NCBI GenBank assembly: GCA_900469445.1
Contig: UBXM01000040.1
Span: forward strand, 62,001 to 126,000
Reading direction: 5' to 3'
Length of the DNA: 64,000 nt
Source of the DNA: Hyphomicrobiales bacterium
GTDB taxonomy: Bacteria > Pseudomonadota > Alphaproteobacteria > Rhizobiales > Rhizobiaceae
Positions 35,571 through 43,754 of the stretch are shown piece after piece. The first letter of the stretch is position 1. The number at the start of each line of letters is the position of its first letter. The notes under the pieces were generated by a model. The model did not search any database. It was not told the origin of the DNA and was given only the letters and a program-made list of their open reading frames with translations. Both the position numbers and the translations under genes were made by a program.

Positions 35571-36662
35571 TCAGCCGCGGAAATGCTTGGAGAGCTTGAG
35601 GCCCTGCGCCTGATAGTTGGAACCGAGGCCAGAGCCGTAGAGACCTTCCGGATGCTCCAGCATGTGTTCGTAGATGAGGCGTCCGACGAGCTGGCTGTCT
35701 TCGAGGATGAACGGCACTTCGTGGCTGCGGACTTCAAGGACCGCGCGGCTGCCGCGGCCGCCCGCGGCCTCATGTCCGAAGCCCGGATCGAAGAAACCGG
35801 CGTAATGGACACGGAATTCGCCGACCAGCGGATCGAAAGGCGTCATCTCAGCGGCATAAAGCGGCGGCACATGCACCGCCTCGCGGGAGACGAGAATGTA
35901 AAACTCATCCGGATCGAGGATCAGTTCGTTGCGGCCGCGGCTATAAAGCGGCTCCCAGAAATCGAAGACGTCGTGCTGGGCCTTCTTGTCGACATCGACC
36001 ACGGCGGTGTGGTGCTTGCCGCGATAACCGATCAGGCCGTTCGCATCGCCTTTCAGGTCGATCGACAGCGCGATGCCGCCGCCGGACACGTTCGGCTTTG
36101 CCGAGGCGACCAGCGTTTCGGTCTCGTGGAGATGCACCAGTTCCGGCTCGGTCAGGATGGCATTGCCGATGCGGAAGCGGATTTGCGACAGGCGCGACCC
36201 CTGACGGGCGACGATCGGGAAGGTGCGCGGGGAGATTTCGAGATAGAGCGGGCCGCGATAACCGGCCGGGATCTTGTCGAATTCCTGCGCGTGATCGGTA
36301 ATGACGCGGGTGAAGATATCGAGACGGCCGGTGGAGGATTTCGGGTTGGCCGAAGCCGACATGTCGGCCGGCAGATCGAGGCTCTCCATCAGAGGCACGA
36401 TATAGACGCAGCCGGTTTCCAGAACCGCACCTTCCGAGAGATCGACGACATGCAGCTTCAGGCGATCGAGTTTGTCCGAGACGAGACTATTGGGACCGGG
36501 CATAAAGGACGCGCGGACGCGAAACGCCTTGGCGCCCAGACGCAGATCGAGGCTTGCCGGCTGGATCTGGTCATGATCAAGCTCGCGCTCGGAGATCAGC
36601 CGTCCCGTTTCGAAAAGCGCCGCGATTGCGCGGTCCGCCAGAATTCCCGTTTCGCGTGCCAT
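35571..36662 (-). CDS. dcd: 2'-deoxycytidine 5'-triphosphate deaminase, long form
   Basis: A 363-residue protein of the long alphaproteobacterial Dcd family, about twice the size of E. coli Dcd (193 residues). It deaminates dCTP to dUTP in pyrimidine nucleotide supply. Seen are QIQPASLDLRLG, MSASANPKSSTGRLD (the conserved S-S-x-G-R substrate loop) in the first half and a second dUTPase-like half with FRVHYAGFFDPGFG. The length suggests an internally duplicated fold. The start at 36662 has GAAAGAAG upstream. Divergent from metZ with a riboswitch between them. Confidence 0.9.
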   Translation of the reverse strand: MARETGILADRAIAALFETGRLISERELDHDQIQPASLDLRLGAKAFRVRASFMPGPNSLVSDKLDRLKLHVVDLSEGAVLETGCVYIVPLMESLDLPADMSASANPKSSTGRLDIFTRVITDHAQEFDKIPAGYRGPLYLEISPRTFPIVARQGSRLSQIRFRIGNAILTEPELVHLHETETLVASAKPNVSGGGIALSIDLKGDANGLIGYRGKHHTAVVDVDKKAQHDVFDFWEPLYSRGRNELILDPDEFYILVSREAVHVPPLYAAEMTPFDPLVGEFRVHYAGFFDPGFGHEAAGGRGSRAVLEVRSHEVPFILEDSQLVGRLIYEHMLEHPEGLYGSGLGSNYQAQGLKLSKHFRG

Positions 36663-36745
36663 GATACTTCTTTCAAATTTTGGCGGTGACAAAACCAAAT
36701 GCAGGCCATTGACGCAAGCGGATGCGAGGCGTAAGCCAGCTTTAT

Positions 36746-36798
36746 CCCGTGGTGATTTGCCGGTCGGCTTGCAGCCACGTTAAACAAGTGGCTAAAAA
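36746..36798 (+). promoter_or_regulatory. SAM-II riboswitch
   Basis: The conserved SAM-II (metA motif) sequence is present: stem CGTGG (36748-36752) pairs with CCACG (36775-36779) around GTGATTTG and GGCTTGCAG, followed by the pseudoknot strand TTAAACAAGTGGCTAAA. This class binds S-adenosylmethionine and lowers methionine-synthesis gene expression in alphaproteobacteria. It lies about 65 bp before the metZ start. Confidence 0.93.
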
Positions 36799-36842
36799 GA
36801 CCGGGTTGCTAAAACCGGTCTGCTTTTGCGGCCGGTTTTTTT
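36798..36842 (+). terminator. Riboswitch expression platform with terminator/antiterminator
   Basis: A terminator hairpin pairs AAAACCGG (36811-36818) with CCGGTTTT (36832-36839), with an inner GC-TTTT-GC and a T-run. A competing helix AGACCGG (36798-36804)/CCGGTCT (36815-36821) uses part of the same strand. This suggests control by transcription termination before metZ; which state SAM favours is inference. Confidence 0.7.
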
Positions 36843-36862
36843 GTTTTGGAATGAGGACTGAC

Positions 36863-38041
36863 ATGACAAACAAATTTCGCCCGGCAACCACACTTGTTCA
36901 CGGCGGCACGCTGCGCTCGCAATATGGCGAGATGTCGGAGGCGATCTACCTGACGCAGGGTTTCGCCTATGACAGTTCCGAAGCCGCTGAAGCGCGCTTC
37001 AAGGGCGAGACCGAAGGTTATATATACGCCCGCTACGGCAGCCCGACCAATGACATGTTCGAAAAGCGCATGTGCGCGCTGGAAGGCGCGGAAGAAGCCC
37101 GCGCCACGGCCTCCGGCATGGCTGCCGTCTCCGCCGCCCTGCTGTGCCAGCTGAAGGCCGGCGATCACATCGTCGCTGCCCGGGCGATGTTCGGTTCCTG
37201 CCGCTGGGTAATCGAAACGCTTGCGCCGCGCTACGGTATCGAATGCACGCTGGTGGATGGACGTGATCTCGCCAATTGGGAAAAGGCAATCCAGAAGAAC
37301 ACCAAGGTTTTCTTCCTCGAAAGCCCGACCAACCCGACGCTCGAGGTCATCGATATTGCCGGCGTTGCCAAGCTGGCCAACCAGATCGGCGCGAAACTCG
37401 TGGTCGATAACGTGTTTGCCACGCCGCTCTTCCAGAAGCCGCTGGAACTCGGCGCACATATCGTCGTCTACTCTGCCACCAAACATATCGACGGCCAGGG
37501 CCGCAGCCTTGCCGGCGTCATCCTGTCGGATCGCGAATGGGTGACCGAGCATCTGCAGGACTACTATCGCCATACCGGTCCGGCCATGTCGCCGTTTACC
37601 GCCTGGACACTGATCAAGGGCCTTGAAACCCTGCCGATCCGCGTCAAGCAGCAGACGGAAAACGCATCGAAGATCGCCGACTTCCTGGCCGAGCAGAAAC
37701 AGGTTGCCAAGGTCATCTATCCCGGCCGCAAGGACCATCCGCAGGCGGATATCATCGCCAAGCAGATGACCGGCGGCTCGACACTGATCTGCTTCGAGCT
37801 GAAGGGTGGCAAGGAAGCCGCCTTCAAGCTGCAGAATGCGCTGGACGTGGTCACCATTTCCAACAATCTCGGCGACACGCGCAGCCTGATCACCCATCCG
37901 GCAACGACGACACACAAGAACCTGACCGACGAGGCCCGCGCAGAACTGGGCATCTCGGCTGGTACCGTGCGTTTTTCCGCCGGCATCGAAGACAGCGAGG
38001 ATCTGCTGGAAGATTTCGCCAGGGCACTGGCCGCGATCTAA
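36863..38041 (+). CDS. metZ: O-succinylhomoserine sulfhydrylase
   Basis: A 392-residue PLP enzyme of the Cys/Met metabolism family. It makes homocysteine from an acylated homoserine and sulfide. Motifs are YARYGSPTNDMFEKR, ATASGMAAVSAAL, VVDNVFATP and the PLP lysine in SATKHIDGQGR (about residue 205). Length and N-terminus are those of rhizobial MetZ. GAGG lies upstream of the ATG, and the leader holds a SAM-II riboswitch with a terminator, tying expression to SAM. O-acetyl- versus O-succinylhomoserine use cannot be told from sequence. Confidence 0.93.
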   Translation: MTNKFRPATTLVHGGTLRSQYGEMSEAIYLTQGFAYDSSEAAEARFKGETEGYIYARYGSPTNDMFEKRMCALEGAEEARATASGMAAVSAALLCQLKAGDHIVAARAMFGSCRWVIETLAPRYGIECTLVDGRDLANWEKAIQKNTKVFFLESPTNPTLEVIDIAGVAKLANQIGAKLVVDNVFATPLFQKPLELGAHIVVYSATKHIDGQGRSLAGVILSDREWVTEHLQDYYRHTGPAMSPFTAWTLIKGLETLPIRVKQQTENASKIADFLAEQKQVAKVIYPGRKDHPQADIIAKQMTGGSTLICFELKGGKEAAFKLQNALDVVTISNNLGDTRSLITHPATTTHKNLTDEARAELGISAGTVRFSAGIEDSEDLLEDFARALAAI

Positions 38042-38057
38042 GGTTTTTCGGCCCCCA

Positions 38058-38092
38058 GACATGGTGAACCCGCCAAGCGGATTCACCATGTC
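38058..38092 (+). terminator. Strong hairpin after metZ
   Basis: GACATGGTGAA (38058-38068) and TTCACCATGTC (38082-38092) are perfect 11-bp complements with a further CCGC/GCGG inside. No T-run follows, so it may be a terminator, an RNA stabiliser or a binding dyad. Confidence 0.5.
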
Positions 38093-38259
38093 AGTTATCC
38101 CTAATTCCAAGAACAGATCACAGTTTCTCGCGTAAACCGTGAGTTTTCTTGACGTTCGCGGTCGCTTGTACGATATGCGGAAGTGTAGTTTCCAGGTTCT
38201 ACAGCTTGGTCAGCATGTAAGAAACGGCATCCAACGCTGTAGTTTTGAGGTAATTGTCC

Positions 38260-38652
38260 ATGTATCGCGCCCGGACAAGAGATATAGAAGTTGCCGTCGA
38301 GCCGTTCTATCTGGAGGAGCAATCCAGTCCGGAAGAGAGCCGCTATGTCTGGGGCTACCGCATCGTCATCGAAAATCATTCGATCCATACGGTCAAGCTC
38401 GTCCACCGTTACTGGCACATTACCGACCAGAATGGCTTGGTCGATGAAGTCGACGGCCTGGGCGTCGTTGGAGAACAGCCGCGCCTGCAGCCGGGCGACA
38501 GTTACGAATATTCTTCAGGCTGTCCGCTCGATACACCATCGGGAATGATGTTCGGTCACTACGACATGCAGACGGAAGAAGGCGAGATGTTCAAAGTCGA
38601 CATTCCCGCCTTCTCGCTGGATTCCCCCGGCCTGAACCGGGTCCTGAACTGA
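38260..38652 (+). CDS. apaG: Co2+/Mg2+ efflux protein ApaG
   Basis: A 130-residue ApaG/DUF525 domain protein: YRARTRDIEVAVEPFYLEEQ, YVWGYRIVIENHS, LVHRYWHITDQNG, the glycine loop VVGEQPRLQPGDSYEYSSG and MFGHYDM. It is linked to divalent cation homeostasis in enterobacteria, but the biochemical role is unsettled. ATG 38260 lies 9 nt after GAGG; a TTG at 38254 would be too close to it. Confidence 0.92.
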   Translation: MYRARTRDIEVAVEPFYLEEQSSPEESRYVWGYRIVIENHSIHTVKLVHRYWHITDQNGLVDEVDGLGVVGEQPRLQPGDSYEYSSGCPLDTPSGMMFGHYDMQTEEGEMFKVDIPAFSLDSPGLNRVLN

Positions 38653-38665
38653 GATAGAGCGTTCA

Positions 38666-38692
38666 CGGGCGCAAAACCGGCGCCCGCTTTTG
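38666..38692 (+). terminator. Terminator of apaG
   Basis: CGGGCGC (38666-38672) pairs with GCGCCCG (38680-38686), followed by CTTTTG. It lies 14 bp after the apaG stop in the gap to the convergent hslO. Confidence 0.65.
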
Positions 38693-38715
38693 CCGGAATT
38701 GCTCCCGTACCTCAT

Positions 38716-39705
38716 TCAGGCCGGCACAAATTCCGCCACTTCGTAACGATAGGTGGTCGAGCAGAACTCGCAGGTGACGGCGATCTGACCATCCTCCTGG
38801 CTTGCCTCGATCTCTTCGGCCGTGAAGCCGGTCAGCACACCCTTGATCTTGTCGCGTGAGCAGCTGCAACGATCGAATACGGTCTGCGGTTCGTAGACCC
38901 GCACGCCGCGCTCGTGGAACAGCCGATAGAGGAGCCGCTCGATGGCAACCTGCGGATCGGTCAATTCGTCCGTGTCGATCGTCTCGACCAGCGAACGGGC
39001 TTCATCCCAGGCGTCATCAGAAACGCTGGCCTCACGCTCGTCGCCGTCACCGCCGTGAAGATCCGGATGCCGCATACGCTCCGGCGCTTGCGGCAGGAAC
39101 TGGGCGACCAGACCACCGGCCCGCCAGTTATGGCGCGGCTTGCCGTCTTCGTCGCGGTCGAACAACTCGGCCACGCCCAGGCGAACACGGGTCGGAATCT
39201 GTTCCGACTGACGGAAATAGACGCCGGCAATCTCTTCCAGTGACGATCCGTCCATCGGCACGATGCCCTGATAGGGCTGCATCCCCTTGCCCTGATCGAT
39301 GGTGAAGGCAAGCACGCCCTGACCGAGAAGCTCCGGCGGCGACGTCTTTTCATCCTTCATGGCAATGGCGAGCGCATCCTCGTCGTAACGGGCATAGGCG
39401 CGAAGGGCATCCGGCGTGGAGAAGTCGGCGACCAGAAGATCGACCGGGCCATCACCCTTGGTCTGCAGCGTAAACTTGCCGTCGAACTTCAGCGACGTGC
39501 CGAGCAGTGCCGTCAGCACGAGCGCTTCGGCGAGAAGCCGTGCGACCGGTCCGGGATAATCGTGGCGGGCCAGAATGGAGTTCAGGAGCGGCCCCAGCTG
39601 AACCGCACGGCCACGTACATCCAGGCCCTCGACCTGGAAGGGCACGACCCTGTCATCGCCGGCAAAGTGGAGATCGTTCAGTTCCACGGTTGCTTCCGCC
39701 ATCAT
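38716..39705 (-). CDS. hslO: Hsp33 family redox-regulated chaperone
   Basis: A 329-residue Hsp33. It is activated by oxidation through C-terminal cysteines that bind zinc when reduced: CSCSRDK and CEFC are both present. The N-terminal substrate-binding domain has ARLLAEALVLTALLGTSLKF and GKGMQPYQGIVPMDG. The start at 39705 has AAGGAG 5 nt upstream; a second ATG follows directly. It is the third gene of argD-argF-hslO, an order known from rhizobia, with a 191-bp gap to argF that may contain its own promoter. Confidence 0.93.
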   Translation of the reverse strand: MMAEATVELNDLHFAGDDRVVPFQVEGLDVRGRAVQLGPLLNSILARHDYPGPVARLLAEALVLTALLGTSLKFDGKFTLQTKGDGPVDLLVADFSTPDALRAYARYDEDALAIAMKDEKTSPPELLGQGVLAFTIDQGKGMQPYQGIVPMDGSSLEEIAGVYFRQSEQIPTRVRLGVAELFDRDEDGKPRHNWRAGGLVAQFLPQAPERMRHPDLHGGDGDEREASVSDDAWDEARSLVETIDTDELTDPQVAIERLLYRLFHERGVRVYEPQTVFDRCSCSRDKIKGVLTGFTAEEIEASQEDGQIAVTCEFCSTTYRYEVAEFVPA

Positions 39706-39896
39706 CTTAACTCCTTCACACCGATCGTCTCGGGTTTCGCCCCGACCTTTACACAAACAGGCCGGCAAGCGGAACCGCTGGGCCGCTGGAAAGTGCCAGG
39801 GATGTCTGTTGAAGCGCCGGCATCAGGCACAGCGCATTTGAAAGCCGACAGATGGTGCCGGCTTCATGCCAATTCAAGACCGGAGCTTGCGCGCCC

Positions 39897-40814
39897 TCAG
39901 ATGGCGCCGAAGCACCAGGCAAGGATCGACTTCTGGGCGTGGAGGCGGTTTTCCGCTTCGTCGAAGACGACCGACTGCGGGCCGTCAATCACGGCATCCG
40001 TCACTTCTTCGCCGCGATGGGCCGGCAGGCAGTGCATGAACAGCGCATCCGCATTGGCCTGTTTCATCAGCGCTTCATTGACCTGATAGGGCTGGAAGAT
40101 GTTGTGGCCCCGCGCCTTGTGCTCCTGGTTCATCGATACCCAGGTATCGGTAACGACAAGATCGGCGCCGGCAACCGCGCGCTCGACATCATGGGTGAGC
40201 ATGATATCGCCGCCGTTGTTGCGCGCCCAGTTGAGGAACTTGTCATGCGGTTCCGAGCCCATCGGGACGGCCATGTTCATGCGATAACCAAAACGGGCGG
40301 AACCTTCGACAAGCGAATGCAGGACGTTGTTACCGTCACCGGTCCAGGCGATCGTCTTGCCAGCGACCGGGCCGCGATGCTCTTCGAAAGTCATCAGGTC
40401 AGCCATGATCTGGCAGGGATGCGTATCATCGGTCAGCGCATTGATGACCGGCACGGTGGCATGTTCGGCCAGCTCCAGAAGGCGCTTGTGATCGGTGGTG
40501 CGGATCATGATCGCATCGACATAACGCGACAGAACCTTGGCGGTGTCGCCGATCGTTTCGGCGCGGCCAAGCTGCATTTCGGTGCCCGACAGAAACAGTG
40601 TCTCGCCACCGAGCTGGCGCATGCCGACATCGAAGGACACGCGCGTACGGGTGGAGGGTTTCTCGAAGATCATAGCAAGCATCTTGCCAGCCAGCGGCTT
40701 GTCAGCGGTGCCGGCCTTGGTTGCCTGCTTTCGCACCTTGGCGTCATCGAGGATGTTGCGAAGGTCGCCCGCCGACACAGCGGAAAGATCGAGAAAATGC
40801 TTGGGAGATGCCAT
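39897..40814 (-). CDS. argF: Ornithine carbamoyltransferase
   Basis: A 305-residue transferase that forms citrulline from ornithine and carbamoyl phosphate in arginine synthesis. Signature motifs are EKPSTRTRVSFDVG (carbamoyl phosphate binding), ALTDDTHPCQIMAD and MHCLPAHRGEEVT. Its ATG is about 50 bp after argD, with AAGG upstream, so the genes are cotranscribed. Confidence 0.95.
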   Translation of the reverse strand: MASPKHFLDLSAVSAGDLRNILDDAKVRKQATKAGTADKPLAGKMLAMIFEKPSTRTRVSFDVGMRQLGGETLFLSGTEMQLGRAETIGDTAKVLSRYVDAIMIRTTDHKRLLELAEHATVPVINALTDDTHPCQIMADLMTFEEHRGPVAGKTIAWTGDGNNVLHSLVEGSARFGYRMNMAVPMGSEPHDKFLNWARNNGGDIMLTHDVERAVAGADLVVTDTWVSMNQEHKARGHNIFQPYQVNEALMKQANADALFMHCLPAHRGEEVTDAVIDGPQSVVFDEAENRLHAQKSILAWCFGAI

Positions 40815-40865
40815 TACCTTGTTCCCTAAAGGAGGGAACCGGAAGGCGCCCTCTCTATCGTATTC

Positions 40866-42062
40866 TTATGCGGATTTCTTCAACAGTTCGGCGGAAAGCG
40901 CTTCCGCGGCCTGTTCGATGCGGCGCAAGCCTTCGCGTGCTTCGTCGGCAGTCACGACAAGCGGCGGCAGGATACGCACGACGTTATCGCCAGCCGGTAC
41001 GGCCAGCATCTTTTGCGCGCGCAGACCGGCATTAAAGTCGGCCGCCGGGACCTTGGGCTTGATGCCCAAGAGAAGGCCTTCGCCGCGAATATCTTCGATC
41101 ACCGTCGGGAACCGATCCTTGAGGGCTGCAAGGCCCTGACGGAAGACGAGCGCGACGTCGCGGACGTTTTCAAGGAAGCCGTCAGCCAGAACGATGTCGA
41201 GCACGGCATTGCCACAGGCCATGGCGAGCGGATTGCCGCCATAGGTCGTGCCGTGAATGCCGGGCTTCATGCCGGAAGCGGCCTCCGCCGTGGCAAGGCA
41301 GGCGCCGAACGGAAAGCCGCCGCCAATGCCCTTGGCGATCGCCATGATGTCCGGGGTGACGCCCGACCATTCATGGGCGAAGAGCTTGCCCGTACGGCCA
41401 ACACCGGTCTGCACCTCGTCGAGGATAAGCAACAGGCCCTTTTCATCGCAGATGCGGCGCAGCTCGCGCATGAATTCCTTCGGAACCGGACGCACGCCGC
41501 CCTCGCCCTGGATCGGCTCGATCAGCAGCGCACCGGTGTTTTCGTTGATCGCCGCATTGAGCGCATCGAGATCACCAAACGGTACCTGATCGAAGCCTTG
41601 AGCCTTCGGCCCGAAACCTTCCATATACTTTTCCTGACCGCCGGCAGCGATCGTGGCGATCGTACGGCCATGGAAGGCACCTTCAAAAGTGATGATATGG
41701 AATTTTTCCGGATTGCCCTTGGAGTAGTGATAACGGCGTGCCGTCTTGATGGCGCATTCCAGAGCTTCCGCACCCGAATTGGTGAAGAAGGCCTTGTCAG
41801 CGAACGTGGCCTCAACCAGGCGGCGTGCCAGACGCTCCTGCTCCGGGATCTCATAGAGGTTCGACAGGTGCCAGACCTTCTCGGCCTGCGACTTCAGCGC
41901 CTCGACCAGATGAGGATTTGCATGGCCGCAGGACGTGACCGCGACGCCCGCGCCGAAATCGAGATATCGCTCGCCGTTTTCCGTCACCAGCCAAACGCCT
42001 TCACCGCGCTCGAAGCGCAAGGGGGCACGGGCAAAAGTGTCGAAAAGCGCGGTTTCAGTCAT
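40866..42062 (-). CDS. argD: Acetylornithine transaminase
   Basis: A 398-residue class III PLP aminotransferase of arginine synthesis. It has YLDFGAGVAVTSCGHANP, FFTNSGAEALECAIK, FHGRT, LILDEVQTGVGRTG and the PLP lysine in AIAKGIGGGFPFGA (about residue 240). The start at 42062 has AGGAG upstream; a longer frame to 42113 is not family-like. It heads the argD-argF-hslO unit. Its 5' leader contains a terminator-like hairpin about 55 bp before the start, which may mean attenuation. Confidence 0.93.
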   Translation of the reverse strand: MTETALFDTFARAPLRFERGEGVWLVTENGERYLDFGAGVAVTSCGHANPHLVEALKSQAEKVWHLSNLYEIPEQERLARRLVEATFADKAFFTNSGAEALECAIKTARRYHYSKGNPEKFHIITFEGAFHGRTIATIAAGGQEKYMEGFGPKAQGFDQVPFGDLDALNAAINENTGALLIEPIQGEGGVRPVPKEFMRELRRICDEKGLLLILDEVQTGVGRTGKLFAHEWSGVTPDIMAIAKGIGGGFPFGACLATAEAASGMKPGIHGTTYGGNPLAMACGNAVLDIVLADGFLENVRDVALVFRQGLAALKDRFPTVIEDIRGEGLLLGIKPKVPAADFNAGLRAQKMLAVPAGDNVVRILPPLVVTADEAREGLRRIEQAAEALSAELLKKSA

Positions 42063-42105
42063 GGCGACATCACTCCTACAGGGCGTCCATCGAAGGACAT
42101 TCCAG

Positions 42106-42133
42106 AAAATCAAAATGCCGCCCTTGGGGCGGC
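42106..42133 (-). terminator. Terminator-like hairpin in the argD leader
   Basis: Read on the minus strand, GCCGCCC and GGGCGGC (42117-42133) form a 7-bp stem with a 3-nt loop, followed by ATTTTGATTTT. No minus-strand gene lies upstream that it could terminate, so it sits in the argD leader. Confidence 0.5.
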
Positions 42134-42244
42134 GGTGGCACTATCGCCAGTCGGACCTTCGATGTCAACAAAACTCGCGGAAATGTGGGGTTTCGAGACA
42201 TTTTACGACGCCTTCGCAACCCAACCGGCAGCTGTGGCAAATAT

Positions 42245-42435
42245 GACTCTCTCAGGAAGCAAGTTGGGGAAAACCGGGAAATCGATTCGCGGTGATTCGA
42301 GGGACTCTTGTCACGGAGTCTGCGGACCTCTAGGTTAAAGATCAATTACTAGACTGCATGCGGCGGAACTAGTCACCAAAAGCATAGATATTGTGCCTGT
42401 TGCGAGATGTATCGCGCGACAGCGGTGAGGGATTC
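42245..42435. promoter_or_regulatory. Cluster of GANTC (CcrM) sites upstream of gcrA
   Basis: Sites begin at 42245 (GACTC), 42284 and 42294 (GATTC), 42303 (GACTC), 42316 (GAGTC) and 42431 (GATTC). Four fall within 37 bp. GANTC is the target of the cell-cycle methylase CcrM, and GcrA activates promoters carrying methylated GANTC. Confidence 0.65.
42335..42349. promoter_or_regulatory. Candidate CtrA box upstream of gcrA
   Basis: TTAA-N7-TTAC differs at one base from the CtrA core TTAA-N7-TTAA and lies 120 bp before gcrA. CtrA represses gcrA in Caulobacter, so the position is plausible. Confidence 0.4.
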
Positions 42436-42470
42436 TGCATGCCACCAACGTTCAAAGGCGGAGAACGGGC

Positions 42471-43004
42471 ATGAATTGGACGGACGAGCGCGTTGAAAAA
42501 CTGAAGAGGTTGTGGTCGGAAGGCTTGAGCGCCAGCCAGATTGCCGCACAACTTGGAGGCGTAAGCCGCAATGCCGTGATCGGCAAGGTCCACCGCCTCA
42601 ACCTGCCGGGGCGTGCAAAGGCCGGCGGCACGATCGCGACGAACCGTGCTGCAAAGCGCCCCGTGGCAGCCCCCCGTCCGCAGACCTTCGCGGCCCGTCC
42701 GGCAACCCGCGCGGTCGCTCGTCCGGTCGGCGCAACCGCACTCAAGGAAGAGGTCGAGTTCGAGGCTTCGCAGGAACTGGTCTACCGTCCGGCTTCCAAC
42801 GTCGTTCTGCCGATCTCGCGCAAGCTCGCCCTGACGGAACTGACCGAGCGCACCTGCAAGTGGCCCGTCGGCGACCCGCTGACCGACGATTTCCACTTCT
42901 GCGGCTGCGAGTCCCCGGACAATTCGCCTTACTGCACCTACCATGCGAAGCTCGCCTACCAGCCGGTGCATGAGCGTCGCAGGCCCAGCGCCGCACGGGC
43001 CTGA
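42471..43004 (+). CDS. gcrA: Cell cycle regulator GcrA
   Basis: A 177-residue GcrA. The N-terminal DNA-binding part is MNWTDERVEKLKRLWSEGLS followed by ASQIAAQLGGVSRNAVIGKV; a basic Ala/Pro-rich linker follows; the C-terminal conserved part has CKWPVGDP and FCGCESP...YCTYHAKLAY with paired cysteines. In Caulobacter GcrA binds sigma-70 and activates promoters with methylated GANTC sites. The upstream region has a dense GANTC cluster and a CtrA-like box. A strong terminator follows. Confidence 0.95.
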   Translation: MNWTDERVEKLKRLWSEGLSASQIAAQLGGVSRNAVIGKVHRLNLPGRAKAGGTIATNRAAKRPVAAPRPQTFAARPATRAVARPVGATALKEEVEFEASQELVYRPASNVVLPISRKLALTELTERTCKWPVGDPLTDDFHFCGCESPDNSPYCTYHAKLAYQPVHERRRPSAARA

Positions 43005-43027
43005 GGCCACACGACAGATCACGATCA

Positions 43028-43050
43028 AGCGGGCTCAGGCCCGCTTTTTT
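43028..43050 (+). terminator. Rho-independent terminator of gcrA
   Basis: AGCGGGC (43028-43034), loop TCAG, GCCCGCT (43039-43045) and a run of T residues, 24 bp after the gcrA stop. Confidence 0.85.
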
Positions 43051-43208
43051 CATGTCTGTTACCGTCCTTTGCAGCGTTCGCAGGGCAGCCTTGCCATCTC
43101 GCGCCTTGCCTGCAGATGGGCAAACACCTATCTGGTGAGCCGCGAGGACGACCTCCCCCAGAATGGGCAAGCACACCGGGACGACCCGGCTAACCCAAGG
43201 GGTTGATC

Positions 43209-43649
43209 ATGCGCACAACGCGCGACCGTATTCGCCACGCGCTCAGCTTCGAGGTCATAGGGCTTGCCATCTTCACGCCGCTCGCCTCCTTTGTCTTCAA
43301 CCTTCCCGTCGAACATGTCGGCGTGGTCGGCATCGTCTCGGCAACCGTCGCGACCGCCTGGAACTACATCTACAATCTCGGCTTCGATCACCTGATGCAG
43401 AAATTTCGCGGCAGCACGCAGAAGACGTTGTCGCTGCGCGTTGTCCATACCCTGATGTTCGAGCTCGGTCTGCTGATCGTGCTCTTGCCGTTCATCGCAT
43501 GGTATCTCGGCGTGACGATCTGGCAGGCGCTGGTGATGGATATCTCGTTTGCCACCTTCTACCTGGTCTACGCCTTCTTCTTCAATCTGGCCTATGACCG
43601 CATCTTCCCGCTGCCGGAATGGCGCGAGGCCCAAGCGGCCGCGGAATAA
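43209..43649 (+). CDS. PACE family multidrug/biocide efflux protein
   Basis: A 146-residue four-helix membrane protein built of two bacterial transmembrane pair (BTP) repeats, as in AceI-type PACE transporters. Each half has the typical pattern: RIRHALSFEVIGLAIFTPLA then TAWNYIYNLGFDHL, and RVVHTLMFELGLLIVLLPF then TFYLVYAFFFNLAYDRIFP. The Glu in SFEVIG is the conserved acid important for drug export in AceI. Substrates could be chlorhexidine-like biocides or polyamines. ATG 43209 is 6 nt after AAGGGG. Confidence 0.9.
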   Translation: MRTTRDRIRHALSFEVIGLAIFTPLASFVFNLPVEHVGVVGIVSATVATAWNYIYNLGFDHLMQKFRGSTQKTLSLRVVHTLMFELGLLIVLLPFIAWYLGVTIWQALVMDISFATFYLVYAFFFNLAYDRIFPLPEWREAQAAAE

Positions 43650-43689
43650 AAGATACCCGCAGGACGCCAGACAGCCAATGAACGAACGA

Positions 43690-43726
43690 AAAAGGCCCGG
43701 ATGCGAGACGCGCATCCGGGCCTTTT
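43690..43726. terminator. Bidirectional terminator, PACE gene/phoB
   Basis: A perfect 16-bp inverted repeat (43690-43705 and 43711-43726) around a 5-nt loop begins with AAAA and ends with TTTT, so it works on both strands. It lies between two convergent genes. Confidence 0.9.
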
Positions 43727-43754
43727 CAATTCCATCCGGGATGACCGGAAGCGA

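Larger units (their letters stand above)
42063..42470. other. Divergent argD/gcrA regulatory region
   Basis: No gene is seen in this 408-bp interval. It holds the argD leader hairpin (42106-42133), six GANTC sites (42245-42435) and a CtrA-like box (42335-42349). Confidence 0.65.

Noticed and set aside
35544..38110. Long antisense frames opposite dcd and metZ
   Set aside because: Both sense genes are conserved enzymes; the opposite frames have no family character.
42076..42345. Arginine-rich frame of 89 codons in the argD leader as an attenuation leader peptide
   Set aside because: It begins with TTG without a ribosome site, spans the GANTC and CtrA-like sites, and is too long for a typical leader peptide. 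The hairpin is kept as a separate observation.
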